A DNA stretch of 64,000 nucleotides from Podospora comata. Taxonomy: Eukaryota; Ascomycota; Sordariomycetes; Sordariales; Podosporaceae. Under the pieces are notes generated by a model that was not told the origin of the DNA, did no database searches, and was given only the letters and a program-made list of their open reading frames with translations. Of the stretch, positions 25,935 to 36,631 are shown one piece after another. The stretch covers positions 2,666,001 to 2,730,000 of the forward strand of contig CP071493.1 in NCBI GenBank assembly GCA_017354895.1. The letters are read 5' to 3'. A program made the position numbers and the translations under genes. Every line of letters begins with the position of its first letter. The first letter of the stretch is position 1.

Positions 25935-27817
25935 TTACGCCTTCCGCGTGTTGGTGCGCTTGGTGACCTCAGCCTTGGCCGTCTCGGCGCCAGTGGCGGC
26001 AGCCTCAGCGACCTTGTCCTTGACCTCCTTGCCCTTCTCCTTGACCTCAGCGGCAGCCTTCTTGACAGGGGCGGGGTTGGTAGCAACGCCGACAATGCCG
26101 AAGATGAGGCCGAGGACGGTGAGGAGGACAGCGGCAATGCCGCCAGCAATCTCGGGAACGAACTTGATGGCCTCAATGGGGTCGCGCTGGGCGATGGTCA
26201 AGAACAAGTCAAGCTTCTCAGTGATGTAGGTTTTGGGGTCATCCAAGAACTTGAGGTCGTTGGGAGAAGCGGGCTTGTCCTCCTCCTTAGGTCTCTCGGC
26301 CTCCTCAAGGGCCTCCTCAACGGGGTGCTTCTTGAAGAAAGTCTCCTCGGCGAGCTTGCGGGCATCCTCAACGGAGTGACCAATGTAGATGTTGTCGAAA
26401 AGGATATCCTTCTGCATGGTCCAGATCTCGTAGCCGATGGCACCAATGGGCTCAAAGTTGGCGGGGTTCTTGTCCTCGAAGTAGTCGGGGTTCTTGATCT
26501 TGCGGGGAGCCCAGACGCCCTTGTAGGCAGGGTTGTCAATGTAAGGAGCAGACCACTTGCCCTTGTAGTCGGGGTTCTTAATCATGGGCTTGGTCCAGGG
26601 GCCACAGCCAGAAACATCAGCGCACTTGGGGTTGGGGACAGTGGGGGCGATCCAGTCACCATCCTCCTCATCATCCCAATCCTCGGGCTTCTGGGCCTCG
26701 GGGTCGGGGATGGTGATGGGCTCATCGACGAGCCAGTCAGCAGGCTGAGTGGCATCCTCATCGACAATCTCGTACGGGGCATCCTCATCCCAGTCATCGG
26801 GCTTCTTGGCATCGGGGTCCTGAATACGGGCCTCATCAACCCAGTCCTCGGGCTTCTTGTCCTTGGGGTCGTCAATCTCCTTGGGAGGGTTGACCGAAGG
26901 AGTAAAGTCCTCGAGGAGGCTGCCCTCCTTGACCTGCTCGCCGTTGATGCCAATGGAGTAGGTGTTGTTGGGGTGGACTGTGAGGGTGTAGAGCTCAGTA
27001 GTCTTGACAATCTTGGCCGAGGGCGCGGAAGAGAGATGCTTCTCCTCGTACTCCCCAGTCTTGGGGTTCTTGTGGTTGAAAATGAAGTGCACCTTGTTGG
27101 TGTGGCCGCACTTGTCGGGACCGAACATGATCACATATGGGGTCGCGTTGGAGAACTCATCCTGGTGGAGAGCCTTGTTATCCCGGAGGAGCTTCATATA
27201 AGCACCGCCGCATTCGAGGCCGTCTGTAGCAGGACGTTAGCAAGGCTGAGCGATTCGGTGCAGGTTGGAATAGTAAAACGCACCTTGAAGCTTGACCTCA
27301 TACTGAACGACGAGGGTCTTGCCCTTGGGGTCGATCTTCTTGGGGAATTTCGCCGAGATGGCGTGGTGGGCAGCAGCGTTCTTGACAACAAGACCCTTGT
27401 CACCCTCCATGCCCTTGTAGACGGTGGGCTCCTCGACGGACCACTCGCCGATGTAGGCCCATTCTTCCTCAGAGCCCTTGGTATCCTTCTTGGCGTGGGA
27501 AGGCTTCCACCTTTGCTCCCAGTCGTCGGTGAACTGCTCGAGGAATGGGGCCTTGAGCTTGGTAGGCTGTGGAAGTCGGTTGTCAGCAAACAGTCGATGT
27601 GATTGATGCCATGGCCAGGCCAGTGCGGGGCAGACCATGACGATTGGAACAGGGCAAAAAAACTTACAGTAAAGGTTGGCAGAGGGGGGACCGACTTGGT
27701 CGAGGCCTCGGCGGCAGTGCTGGAGCTTTCTTCCTTGAGCACCTTCTGGTCGTCGGCGTAGACACCACCGGCCAGGATGGCTGCGCTGGCAGCAGCGGCA
27801 GCAACGTTGAACTTCAT
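25935..27817 (-). CDS. cnx1: Calnexin, ER lectin chaperone
   Basis: ER membrane chaperone that binds monoglucosylated N-glycans on folding glycoproteins. Three exons, 27817-27668, 27566-27284 and 27223-25935, give 573 residues; introns are 101 and 60 bp. An N-terminal signal peptide ([21 protein letters not shown]) is followed by the calreticulin-type lectin fold ([29 protein letters not shown]). The P-domain arm has four type-1 repeats (forms such as [12 protein letters not shown] and [13 protein letters not shown]) and three type-2 repeats ([41 protein letters not shown]). One transmembrane helix lies near residue 515-535 ([19 protein letters not shown]), followed by a Lys/Glu-rich cytosolic tail. 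The membrane anchor separates it from calreticulin. Confidence 0.96.
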
Positions 27818-29275
27818 TGTGAAGGCAGACTGCTGTTCCAAGCAGCTATGGGTAGAGATAAAGACAACGAAAGATGTCCTCAACGGCGGAGATGGACACG
27901 ATGGTTGGTTTCGGGCAATGGATGTCACTCCCAGAGCTCAGGGAAAAAAAGAAGAAGCTTGTCGATGGGTTGTGGGAAGCCAACGTTGTGAATTTGAAGC
28001 TTCGGCGGATGAAATTCGACAACGTGTCTTTAACAGAGCTAACACCTGAGCTTAGAGCTTGGGGCGCCTGCAATACGGGCACACCAACTTGCGGGGACAG
28101 AAGGCTGGCTTAGCCGGGGTGGGGGTGGCCCTAGCGCTGCATGGTGGAAGATCTTGGAATATTCGATTGGCCAGATTTCCACGAGAACTGCTCCTGAACA
28201 TGCTCCCATCTGATCATTATGCTCTTGCGATAGGCAGTGAATAGTGTCAAATTGAATATTTTTGTTTATTTTTCATGTTCCAGAGCTCTTTGTTTCTCGC
28301 TGCCATGTGAATGGCTCTCAATTGCTGTTCTTTGGGGCTGTTGGAGACACCGTTTCTCAATGTGGGGCATTGGAGCTGACAGGTCCTCCACTCTCAGCCT
28401 TTCACATTCTTCTGCTTCAATATTCGAAATCACGCCGCCCAGAGGAAGCGGTACTGTTTCCCGAATGGTAATTAATGGTAGTACGCCTAACTTGACCAGA
28501 CAAGGCAGTCCGGTCGATTCAAGGTGAAACTTCGATGGCCACATATCTCGGCTCCGTGGTCTGGGGTTCCGCCTTTTGCTGACTGAGCAGGCGGCATTGA
28601 ACAACCAGTTCCAAGCTGCTTCCGGTCCTCAAGAGGCATAAATATGCAATTGGAGGTATGTGGTCTCTCGAGGGTCCCCGGTCAAGTTATTGACTGCATT
28701 TTCTGGACTTTATCCACTGTTTGGTATGGCTTATCTCTAAAGTGTATATCAAGCTTTATCTAACGCTACACCAGCTGTTCCTTTCTCTATTGCCCAAGTT
28801 CTCTCACTGAGACCACGTGGAGACAAGTAACTTGGTCGTACTCGAGAATCTCAAAGTCTTTTCCAATGAAATATCACAAGTGCACATGTCCGATATCACT
28901 CTCTGGGTGGACCTGAGTAGCAATGCCGGGAGCTGCTAAAGTCGCCGCATGGCCTGTCCCGCCGAGTGTCCGCCCGTTCGTTCGCTCGGCAAACCAGTGA
29001 GTGGTGGGTAAGGTTGGGTGGTGTTTCGTTCGGAGCTACTCCGAACCGCAGCGGCCTTCCTTGTCGCAATTTAGCCCCAAATAGCCTCATTTTCGTTTTT
29101 GATACTGCCGACTTGCTCAAGATTTGCCGGTAAAGATAGACAGCCCTCTGTGTCTCTCCCAAACCCTTCAAACGACCACCTTGGCCTTTTGGAGACACCC
29201 CTGGTCCGACTCGGTCAGCCAATCCGACCCCGCAGCCTCCATCCATCGCCGTCATCCCGCCCACTAGCAGCGAAT
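27818..29275. other. Divergent promoter region calnexin / mde1
   Basis: 1.46 kb with no supported gene. It holds the 5' regions of calnexin (leftward) and the methylthioribulose-phosphate dehydratase (rightward). Reading frames on either strand are short and resemble no known protein. Confidence 0.55.
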
Positions 29276-30228
29276 ATGACCCCGCCAACCACCGGCCTGC
29301 CGGCCGAGAACACCACCGACAACAACGACCATCTCGTACAGTCGGATGACCCCGAGCACCCGGCGAACTTGATCCCTTCGCTTTGCGCAAAGTTCTGGAC
29401 TCTCGGTTGGGTGACCGGCACCGGCGGTGGTGCCTCTATTCGCGATGAGTACTAAATATTTCTCTCCTTATCGATAACCCCGCAGATCACCACTATTACC
29501 CACCACCAGCGCAGCCATTGATAAGTCCAACACCAACTAACAAGCGCGATGTAGCGACCTAGTCTACCTCGCCCCTTCGGGTGTTCAAAAGGAGCTCATG
29601 AAGCCCTCCGACATCTACGTCCTCTCTCTCGCCGCCCAGGCGCAATCCCTCTCCCGCCGCCAGCGAGTCTACCTCCGCAGCCCACCGGTTTACAAGCCCA
29701 GCCAGTGCACCCCCCTCTTCCTCGCCGCCTTCACCAAGCGCAATGCCGGCTGCTGCATCCACACCCACTCCCACTGGGCCGTCCTCGTGACGTTGATTCT
29801 CGAACAGCAAGGAAGCAAGGAGTTCCGCATCAACAACATTGAGCAGATCAAGGGGTTCGGCAAGGGCTTCCAGAAGAGCGGGAACCTTGGGTACCATGAT
29901 ACGCTTGTGATTCCCGTGATTGAGAACACGGCGCATGAGGAGGACCTGACGGAGTTTTTGGAGGAGGCAATGGACAAGTACCCGGATACGTATGCTGTGT
30001 TGGTAAGGAGGCATGGTGTTTATGTTTGGGGAGATAATGTCCACAAAGCGAAGACACAGTGTGAGAGGTATGCTTGTTGAAATTGCCACTCTTGCTTTCT
30101 GGAAAATAGACACTGACATGATCCTCGCCAGCTTGGACTACCTCTTCCAACTAGCCGTCGAGATGAAGCAGCTCGGTCTGCCCTGGATCACAGACATCGA
30201 GCCGACCATCCCAACAAGAAAGGATTAG
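29276..30228 (+). CDS. mde1: Methylthioribulose-1-phosphate dehydratase
   Basis: Dehydrates 5-methylthioribulose-1-phosphate in the methionine salvage pathway. Three exons, 29276-29448, 29555-30067 and 30132-30228, give 260 residues (yeast Mde1 is of similar length). Intron 1 (106 bp) has donor GTACTA and branch AACTAACA and joins GGGASIRD to [15 protein letters not shown]; intron 2 (64 bp) joins TQCES to LDYLFQLA. The fold is class II aldolase/adducin. Zinc ligands are visible as HTHSH (about residue 126) and the downstream His of [11 protein letters not shown] (about 209), and the C-terminus [15 protein letters not shown] is family-typical. The start follows a pyrimidine/A leader; a longer in-frame Met at 29099 adds sequence unlike the family. 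Convergent with the GPI-type gene at 305 bp. Confidence 0.94.
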
Positions 30229-30533
30229 AGATATGACAGACAGCCACTTCAATAATGTCCAAATAATACCCAGTGACACAGCATCTCACGTCAAGCAACC
30301 ACAAGCATCATCATTCAAATTTTAGCAATTCTTTTTTCCATTAAACCCTTCCATTACACCGCCACAACTAACTCCAAACCCAGAATATCCAAATCATACA
30401 TTATACCATTTCCCCCCTTCCGACCCTTTTAGGCCTCCTTTCTTACCCCCAGCCACAAGTAATTGATATTTCCCAAAACTACGCACAAAGAATCGAAACC
30501 CCCGCCCCCTTCCCCTTTTCCATCAACCCCCAT
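30229..30533. other. Convergent 3' region mde1 / wall protein
   Basis: 305 bp of A/C/T-rich sequence between converging stop codons, presumably the two 3' untranslated regions. No gene or repeat is seen. Confidence 0.6.
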
Positions 30534-30714
30534 TTACAAAGCCATAACAGCACCCAGAAAAGCCAACAACCCCATCCCGGAGCCGACAACAGCACCGGGA
30601 ACGGCAGCGTTGCTGGTCACGCTAGCCGGGGCGCCAGTAGTAGTGGGGTTGCCCTCCTGGTTGTTGGTAGTACCGTTCCCGCCTTCCTCGCCATCATCAT
30701 TGTTGTCATCGTCG

Positions 30715-30745
<31 letters not shown>

Positions 30746-31302
30746 CAGAGTTGTTATTGTTGTTGTTACCAGAGTTGTTGCTGTTGCCATTGCCAGAGCT
30801 AGAGCCACCAGTGGGCTTGGGAGCAACACCGGGGGTGGCGGTGTAGTAGTGGGCGGCGACGCAGGCGTTGTAGCACTGGCCGTAGGCGAGGTTGTCGGCT
30901 TCGGTGCCGCTGCCCTTGGGGCATTCAGAGACGCACTTGTTTGTGGCTTCGACCTAGAGGGCACGCAGGTGTGTTAGTCATGAAGGTTTGGTTGGTTGTG
31001 GCGTGGGATAATAAAGTTTGTGGTTATATATGTGGGACAACCACAAAAGGGGTGTCTCTTAGGAGGGAGATATGACGACGTACATCTTCCTCGCCGGGGT
31101 TGGGCACTGGGTTGCACTTGGCCGTGCAGTTGACGTCGCCGGGGGTGCAGGCGTTGATGCAGCGGAGGATCTCGGCCTGCTGGGAGTTTTGGGCGGCGGT
31201 GGCTGGGTCGATGGAGGTGTTGACCGAGACGGTGGTGGAGGTGCCCTGGGCGCTGGCGAGGGCGGCGAGGGCGCCGGTGAGGATGAGGGATGTGACGCGC
31301 AT
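30534..31302 (-). CDS. Asn-rich, Cys-containing GPI-type cell-wall protein
   Basis: Predicted secreted wall or plasma-membrane protein. Two exons, 31302-31084 and 30953-30534, give 212 residues. The 130-bp intron (GTACGT...TCTAG, branch GACTAAC) joins NPGEED to VEATNKCVSECP. The N-terminal signal peptide is MRVTSLILTGALAALASA. Eight cysteines follow in four CxxxC-type pairs (CINAC, CTAKC, CVSEC, CYNAC), likely a small disulfide-bonded fold. After about residue 130 the chain becomes Gly/Ser/Asn-rich, with a run of ten Asn then Asp-rich text, and ends in a hydrophobic stretch (GMGLLAFLGAVMAL) after a small-residue site, as in GPI-anchored proteins. I do not recognise a named family. Confidence 0.85.
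30714..30744. repeat. GTT trinucleotide repeat coding for poly-Asn
   Basis: About ten GTT units (AAC on the coding strand) inside exon 2 of the GPI-type protein, flanked by imperfect Asn/Asp codons over about 30690-30780. A length change here would alter the stalk of the protein without breaking frame. Confidence 0.85.
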
Positions 31303-33684
31303 TTTGGTTGTGGTGTTGATGTTGATATTAAGACAATAAAGTGAGGGTTTGTTTACTTCAAAGAATGTGTCAAGATGGTAGCGACAGTATTATCAGGAAG
31401 AAAGATCCAACACACAGCAGACAGGCAGTACAAGACTGATGATGATGATGAAGAGATGAGGAGAGGGAAGAGGAAAGAATGAGAGCCAAGGGGGGGGGGG
31501 AAGGTTGGAAGGTGGGAGTACTAAATAGCCAGCTACGTTATTGCGGCTTGCGCCTTCGCCTCTTCGCTCTCAGCCAGCCAACACCTTTTGGTATGGTCTC
31601 GCATCCCCATGCCACTACCATGATACCCACAAAAAAACAAAGAGGGAGAGGCTAGGACATGCAACCCTCGGGCGGTGATGGGCGTTTGCTTGGTCTGCCA
31701 ATGCGTGAATAGCTGTAGGTACCAAGGTACCCTTTGACCGTGACGATGGTAACCCTTCTCCCCCAGTCCACTCTTTTTCAAACACGAGGGGGGGGGGCAT
31801 CCCTCCAGTCCTCTCTTTCTCTCTCAAGCGTTTCCCATTCCCTTCCCGCTCCATCCAATCTTCGATTGGCGCGGCGCGGCACACACACACACACACGGCG
31901 GGAAACCCGGCAGGCGGCAAGGGCTCCCTCTTCCAAAGGGGAGGCGTGAAAGATGTGGTGGTGGTTGTTGATTCTATGATTTTCTGTGCCATTTTTAAGA
32001 TCCGAGATGGGGCTCTTGTCACTCACTCCCACGCAACAGCCACGCTCTCTTCTCTGTCTTTTGCCCCGACATCTCACAACCATGATTTTTGTACTGTCCC
32101 ACGTTACGCAAACTCACTCACACAGGCCCCAGGTTTGCCAGTCAGTCACTTGACATGGATTCGTTTTGGAGGGGGCAGGAAAAACAGCTTGGACAGATAA
32201 TCTCCCGAGGTGAAATTGCGGGTTTCGCCAAGACAAGCCCACATCGAACTGGTCCGTGGTCCGTGGTCGATCTGCTGCTTTTCTGGGCACCAATCAGCGG
32301 GCGGGAAATCGCGTAATGGGCTACTTAAAAGATGGGGAATGATCTTTTTCGTGTCAGTCTGTTCTGTTGTCTGTGTAACCACAGCTGAATGGTCTGCTGC
32401 TCATGTTGACTGCATCTTCTATCTTGAGAAACTCACAGAGCCCTTCAAACGTCCCATCTTCATCGAGAACAGACAAAATCCCCAGACCCTTAGCGCTGGC
32501 TCTTAGGTCAGGCCAAAGTTGTCAGGGACACTGACAGACGCATGTGAAGTCATTGGTCCGAACAGCAGCAGCACCACATGCACAAGCGTCCAGCCAAAGC
32601 GGACCGCCGGACAACCCCTGCCGAGACATTTCAGGACAAGCCACCGAGCCCCCCAGGCATGGCATCTCATGACTTCTCATCACAGACAGCCGGAGCTGGA
32701 CAAGTTCTTGGGGATCATATCACAAACCATCAAACTTCTTTTCTCTTCCACAGTCTGACAAAAACCTCAGCCCACAGGTGGAACATTCGTATACACTATA
32801 ACCCTTCGTGTCCAATCCCATCGAAAATGGACCCCATATGAGCTGGCAAAAACACCAGCCTCACAATGTCCACTCGATACGAACGTATTACTACCTCCCA
32901 AGACTAATGTAAAGCAACCTCACCTTGTAATCGAAGCCACTGGAACATTCAACAATGATTGGCATGGCAGATACAACACCAGCATTGCTCTCAGCGTTCA
33001 ACTTCGGACGAGTTCATCCGATGTTTTTGTTTCCCATCAGTACTGTGTTATCTCAGCCAACCCTCCCTTGCTTCAAAATGGTAGATTATGCATTCTTTGT
33101 TTTTGGACCCTCAAACCTCAGCTCTTTCTTTTTTTTCCTTTTTTTCTCTCTTCTAGCTCGCTCATCCCCAGCCGAAAAATACCCACCCAACCAACCCCCC
33201 TCCGCTCATTGTTCATGCACAAAAGCAGCGGATATGCATGTAGGTCCCAGCTTTTGCATACATGCATAGTGTAATGCCAACTGCCAGCAACCCCATACAA
33301 TTCTCCAACCTCTCAAGAAAAAACTTTTAAATCTTCTCAATCGAATCAACAAATACCCACCACCAAAACCCCACAACCCCGAGTCACGTCATCAGGTGGG
33401 TTTGACAAGGCTAATTAACCCTCGAACCCCTGGCCCCTGAGAGGAAATCGAGATCGCGTATCGTAGCCTTGTGGACGAGGCTCCACCGACGACGACGGGT
33501 CATTAAACTGTAAAGGGGACATCCACTTCACTTTATACCAACCTTGCGTGTGTAGAGTTACATATTGCAGAAAACAAGTGCTGGACGAAATGTTGGCTTG
33601 ATATATCAGAAGATTAATCTGCAACAATATAAACACGGGAATGGACATCAATTCCATCCCACCCAATCCCCCATGCCACCCTTA
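31303..33684. other. Intergenic region, no gene seen
   Basis: 2.4 kb with the promoter of the GPI-type gene at its left edge and the 3' end of a short-chain dehydrogenase at its right. Includes G runs near 31492 and 31790, a CA repeat near 31880-31896 and T-rich tracts near 33127-33147. Open frames on both strands are short and compositionally biased; none is supported. Confidence 0.55.
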
Positions 33685-34467
33685 TCACCATGGTATACGC
33701 CCCTCCTTAGCCGAGTAACTCCCCGTCTCCCCTTCCCCTCCCATCGTAGCCAACCTGACAGCATTTACCGCCCCCTCCTCCACACTCTTAAGCCCCTGAA
33801 ACTTATTCAAATTCGTACTGCAATACCCCGGACAACAAACGTTCACCTTCCACCCCTTCCCATCCCCATCCTCCCCCTCAGCCTTCTCAAACCTAATCAC
33901 ATAATGCAAACTGAGCATGTTCAACGCCGTCTTGCTGGCACAGTAAGCAGTATAAGTATCCACATGGCAATGGTGCCCCTTGTCCGCCCTGCACGTCAAG
34001 CTCCCCATCACCGACCCCATCATCACTATCCTTCTCACCTTGGCGGACTTCTCCATCAGGGGTATAAACGCGTCCGTGACCATGGCTACCGAGGTGACGT
34101 TTGTGTCTAGGATTATTGCCCATTTTTGACGGGGAGAGATGTCGGGGATGTTGTCGAAGGTGTGTTCGGATATACCAGCGTTGTTGATCAACACGTCGAG
34201 GCGGCCGTGGGTGGATGAGACGTGGGATACCGCTGCGACGATGGAGGCGTCCGAGGTTACGTCTAGGATGAGGGGTTCGACGGATAGGCCTCGAGATTTG
34301 AGGGAGCTGACTGCTTCTTCGAGCGGTTGCTTGCGGCGGCCGGTCATGATGATGTGGTAGTCTTTGTGTTCGGTGGCGAGCTTTTTGGCGATTTCGAAGC
34401 CGATGCCTTGGTTGGCGCCCGTGATGAGGACGATGGTGGTGTCTGGTGAGGCCATGGTTGCGGTCAT
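33685..34467 (-). CDS. Short-chain dehydrogenase, carbonyl-reductase-like
   Basis: NAD(P)H-dependent oxidoreductase of the classical SDR family, single exon, 260 residues. Visible: Rossmann motif TGANQGIGFE (about 16-25) of the carbonyl reductase CBR1-like type; GRR after strand 2 (about 43-45), often linked with NADPH; the NNAG motif (about 95-98); and the active-site Tyr/Lys pair in YTAYCASK (about 177-184). The C-terminal CCPGYCSTNLNKFQGLKS block, with its Pro-Gly turn, is intact. A second Met four codons in is an equally good start. It lies 404 bp from sld5 on the same strand with no evident functional link. Substrate unknown. Confidence 0.9.
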   Translation of the reverse strand: MTATMASPDTTIVLITGANQGIGFEIAKKLATEHKDYHIIMTGRRKQPLEEAVSSLKSRGLSVEPLILDVTSDASIVAAVSHVSSTHGRLDVLINNAGISEHTFDNIPDISPRQKWAIILDTNVTSVAMVTDAFIPLMEKSAKVRRIVMMGSVMGSLTCRADKGHHCHVDTYTAYCASKTALNMLSLHYVIRFEKAEGEDGDGKGWKVNVCCPGYCSTNLNKFQGLKSVEEGAVNAVRLATMGGEGETGSYSAKEGRIPW

Positions 34468-34871
34468 GAGCTCCGGACGGTGAGTGAGGTGAGTGTCTCG
34501 ACTCGGTCTGTCGAATCAGTGGTGTGGGTGATAGTAAGGTGGTGATAAATTATAGTCGTCGAGCTTGTCTGCGTATCATGGTTTTATCATGAATGTTAAG
34601 TCCGGATACGTACTGGGGTATGGGAGCTCCGGAGATAAGCTCTCGTCCGCCAATTCACCCCCTTTATTGGTCTGAGCCTCCGGCAGTTTCCTTATGTTGG
34701 AAACAGCCCAACTGCCGCCTCACCGTGACGGTGTCCGGAACGGAGCAAAGGCCGGCGTCCTTATGTCCGTCACACAGAGCCGAGTCCTGGTTGCGGTTGA
34801 AATATCGCAAGATCACCACCGCACAGCACATGCGTTCACGCGATGCTGCCCCCTCTTGAGCGTTTCCAAAA
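34468..34871. other. Intergenic region SDR / sld5
   Basis: 404 bp that must hold the promoter of the short-chain dehydrogenase and the 3' region of sld5, both on the minus strand. No gene or repeat is seen. Confidence 0.6.
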
Positions 34872-35617
34872 TCACACCAGTTCTGCGCTTCCATTTTCTA
34901 CCAGGGTCTTTGCATCGGCCCATCGCAAAATGACGATATCGCTTTCTCGCCCGTCCATGGCACCGTCCGAGTCAACACCGCGCCCTTCGACCAAAGTGTC
35001 CTTTAGCAGCCTGATGAACACGGCCGACTCAAGATCTGGAGTTTCCACCATGTTGATGCCCGCCGAGTCGTTGAGGTTTTGCAAGGCTGAAGGAAAGGAA
35101 GAGAGGAACGACGAGAGGTAGTGGTTGTGAAGAAGAGCCTGGTGACGGGTCGCATAGGCTAGCTCCATTTCGGAAAGTCGGGCTCTCAGCACGTCGGTCG
35201 AGAGGTAGTGTAGAGTGTGTCTGTCTATCTTTGAAATTCGAGCGCGGAGGTAGCTCCGAACGAGGTACTTGAAGCGCTCCAGTTCGGTTTGTATGACGAT
35301 GAGAGCAAAGTTGGTCTTGGGGTCCATGTCGCCGGTCATCTCCTCGACCTTTTCGATCTGGCGCTTGATACTATCATTGACGCGTTCGAAGAGGCCATCT
35401 GCCGGCCAGCTGCAGGTGTCAAAAAAAAACCGCCAGGTTAGCAACGGACAGTTCGGCGACTGTTACTTTGTTGGAAGATGTTGTTTGCATACGGGAGAAG
35501 CTCGGGCGCTGATCGCTCGGCAATCCAGGCACGCGTTAACTCTTGAAGATTACGCTTTTCTTGTGGCACGGCATGGAAGGTCGGGTCGACTTCCCTGAGG
35601 ATGTCGTCGATGTCCAT
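34872..35617 (-). CDS. sld5: GINS complex subunit Sld5
   Basis: Subunit of GINS, part of the Cdc45-Mcm2-7-GINS replicative helicase. Two exons, 35617-35493 and 35409-34872, give 220 residues, the normal size. The 83-bp intron (donor GTATGC, branch GTTGCTAACC, acceptor CTGCAG) joins ERSAPELLP to [12 protein letters not shown]. The N-terminal [12 protein letters not shown] is typical. The helical A domain includes IEKVEEMTG and [23 protein letters not shown] (split here by conserved charge pairs), and the C-terminal B domain has the short strands ending [22 protein letters not shown]. It is divergent from the Cys-rich membrane protein gene across 1 kb. Confidence 0.94.
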
Positions 35618-36631
35618 GGTCGGAGGTGTTACAGATACAGGGAGGGAATTCGGTCAGGGGAGTTCGTCAGCAGCAGCAGGTGCTTCGCAATGCAGCTTCC
35701 AGGCCCTTGGTTGACTTTCATGTCTGGCACCCTTTTTCCAAGTTCTCGGCGTCGGAGGGGTTAGCGCGGGGCATCCCACCCGCTCCAAAGAGGAGGTGGG
35801 CCCATTGGGCGATCGGAATGGGGCCAAGCTCCATCCGACGACGGCTCATCCCGCTCGTCCCTGGCACGTAGCTGGGCGCTCTATCAGCATTCAGCAACAA
35901 TCTGATTGTCGTCAACTTGTTGAAGATACAGCACTGTCATGAGTGAGATCATACGATAATCCCAAATTCTAGAAGCAATTTGTCCAAGCCCGCCTTCTCC
36001 GCGCTCTCCGAAAACATGGCTGCTTCCACACCACCTCCACAAAGCCACCGATCGAGCTTCAGCTGCAGAGGTCGGAGAAGGATGAACAAATGCCCTTGTG
36101 TGAGAGGTCCAAATCAGTCGCACAGCCTTACAACGCAGACGCGCCGATACTCCAACCAGTAACCAACCCGGCCAACTTCAGCCAGATGCATCCGGCGAGA
36201 CGGACTTGCGTCTTTATCTCTGCCAGACCAGTCGAGTCAGGCCTTGGCAGTCCTCGGCCTGCAGCGCTTGGTACCACAGCTACTTGCTGAGCATCGAGAT
36301 CCCGTATACCAAAGTGTGTAGCTATGTTTACTCCCCCACTTGGATGGGCTGGGTCAGCCAGGCTGTGGCCACTTGCTGCCGACCATAGCTTGGTGGGTGA
36401 AGTCGGTGTGGGAATGGCAGCAGCAGCCACAAAACCACAATGTCTCAGGCGTCGATTTGTTGTCTTCTGACGCGGTGCCCACCAGGCTAAGGTAGTTCGC
36501 TGTGTACAACCCGGAGCCTATCCTCAAGCAACACGGCATCCGGCTAGACTAATGAGCAAACTCATGACCTCTGGGCCTTCCCATCTCTCGTCCCTTTTGA
36601 TCTGGGAATCGCATCATGGTATGCTATCGCC
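35618..36631. other. Divergent intergenic region sld5 / membrane protein
   Basis: About 1 kb with the promoters of sld5 (leftward) and the Cys-rich membrane protein (rightward). Only short unsupported reading frames are present. Confidence 0.55.

Noticed and set aside
25827-27602. 591-codon open frame on the plus strand opposite calnexin
   Set aside because: Leu/Gly/Val-rich antisense shadow of a strongly codon-biased gene; calnexin is unambiguous on the minus strand.
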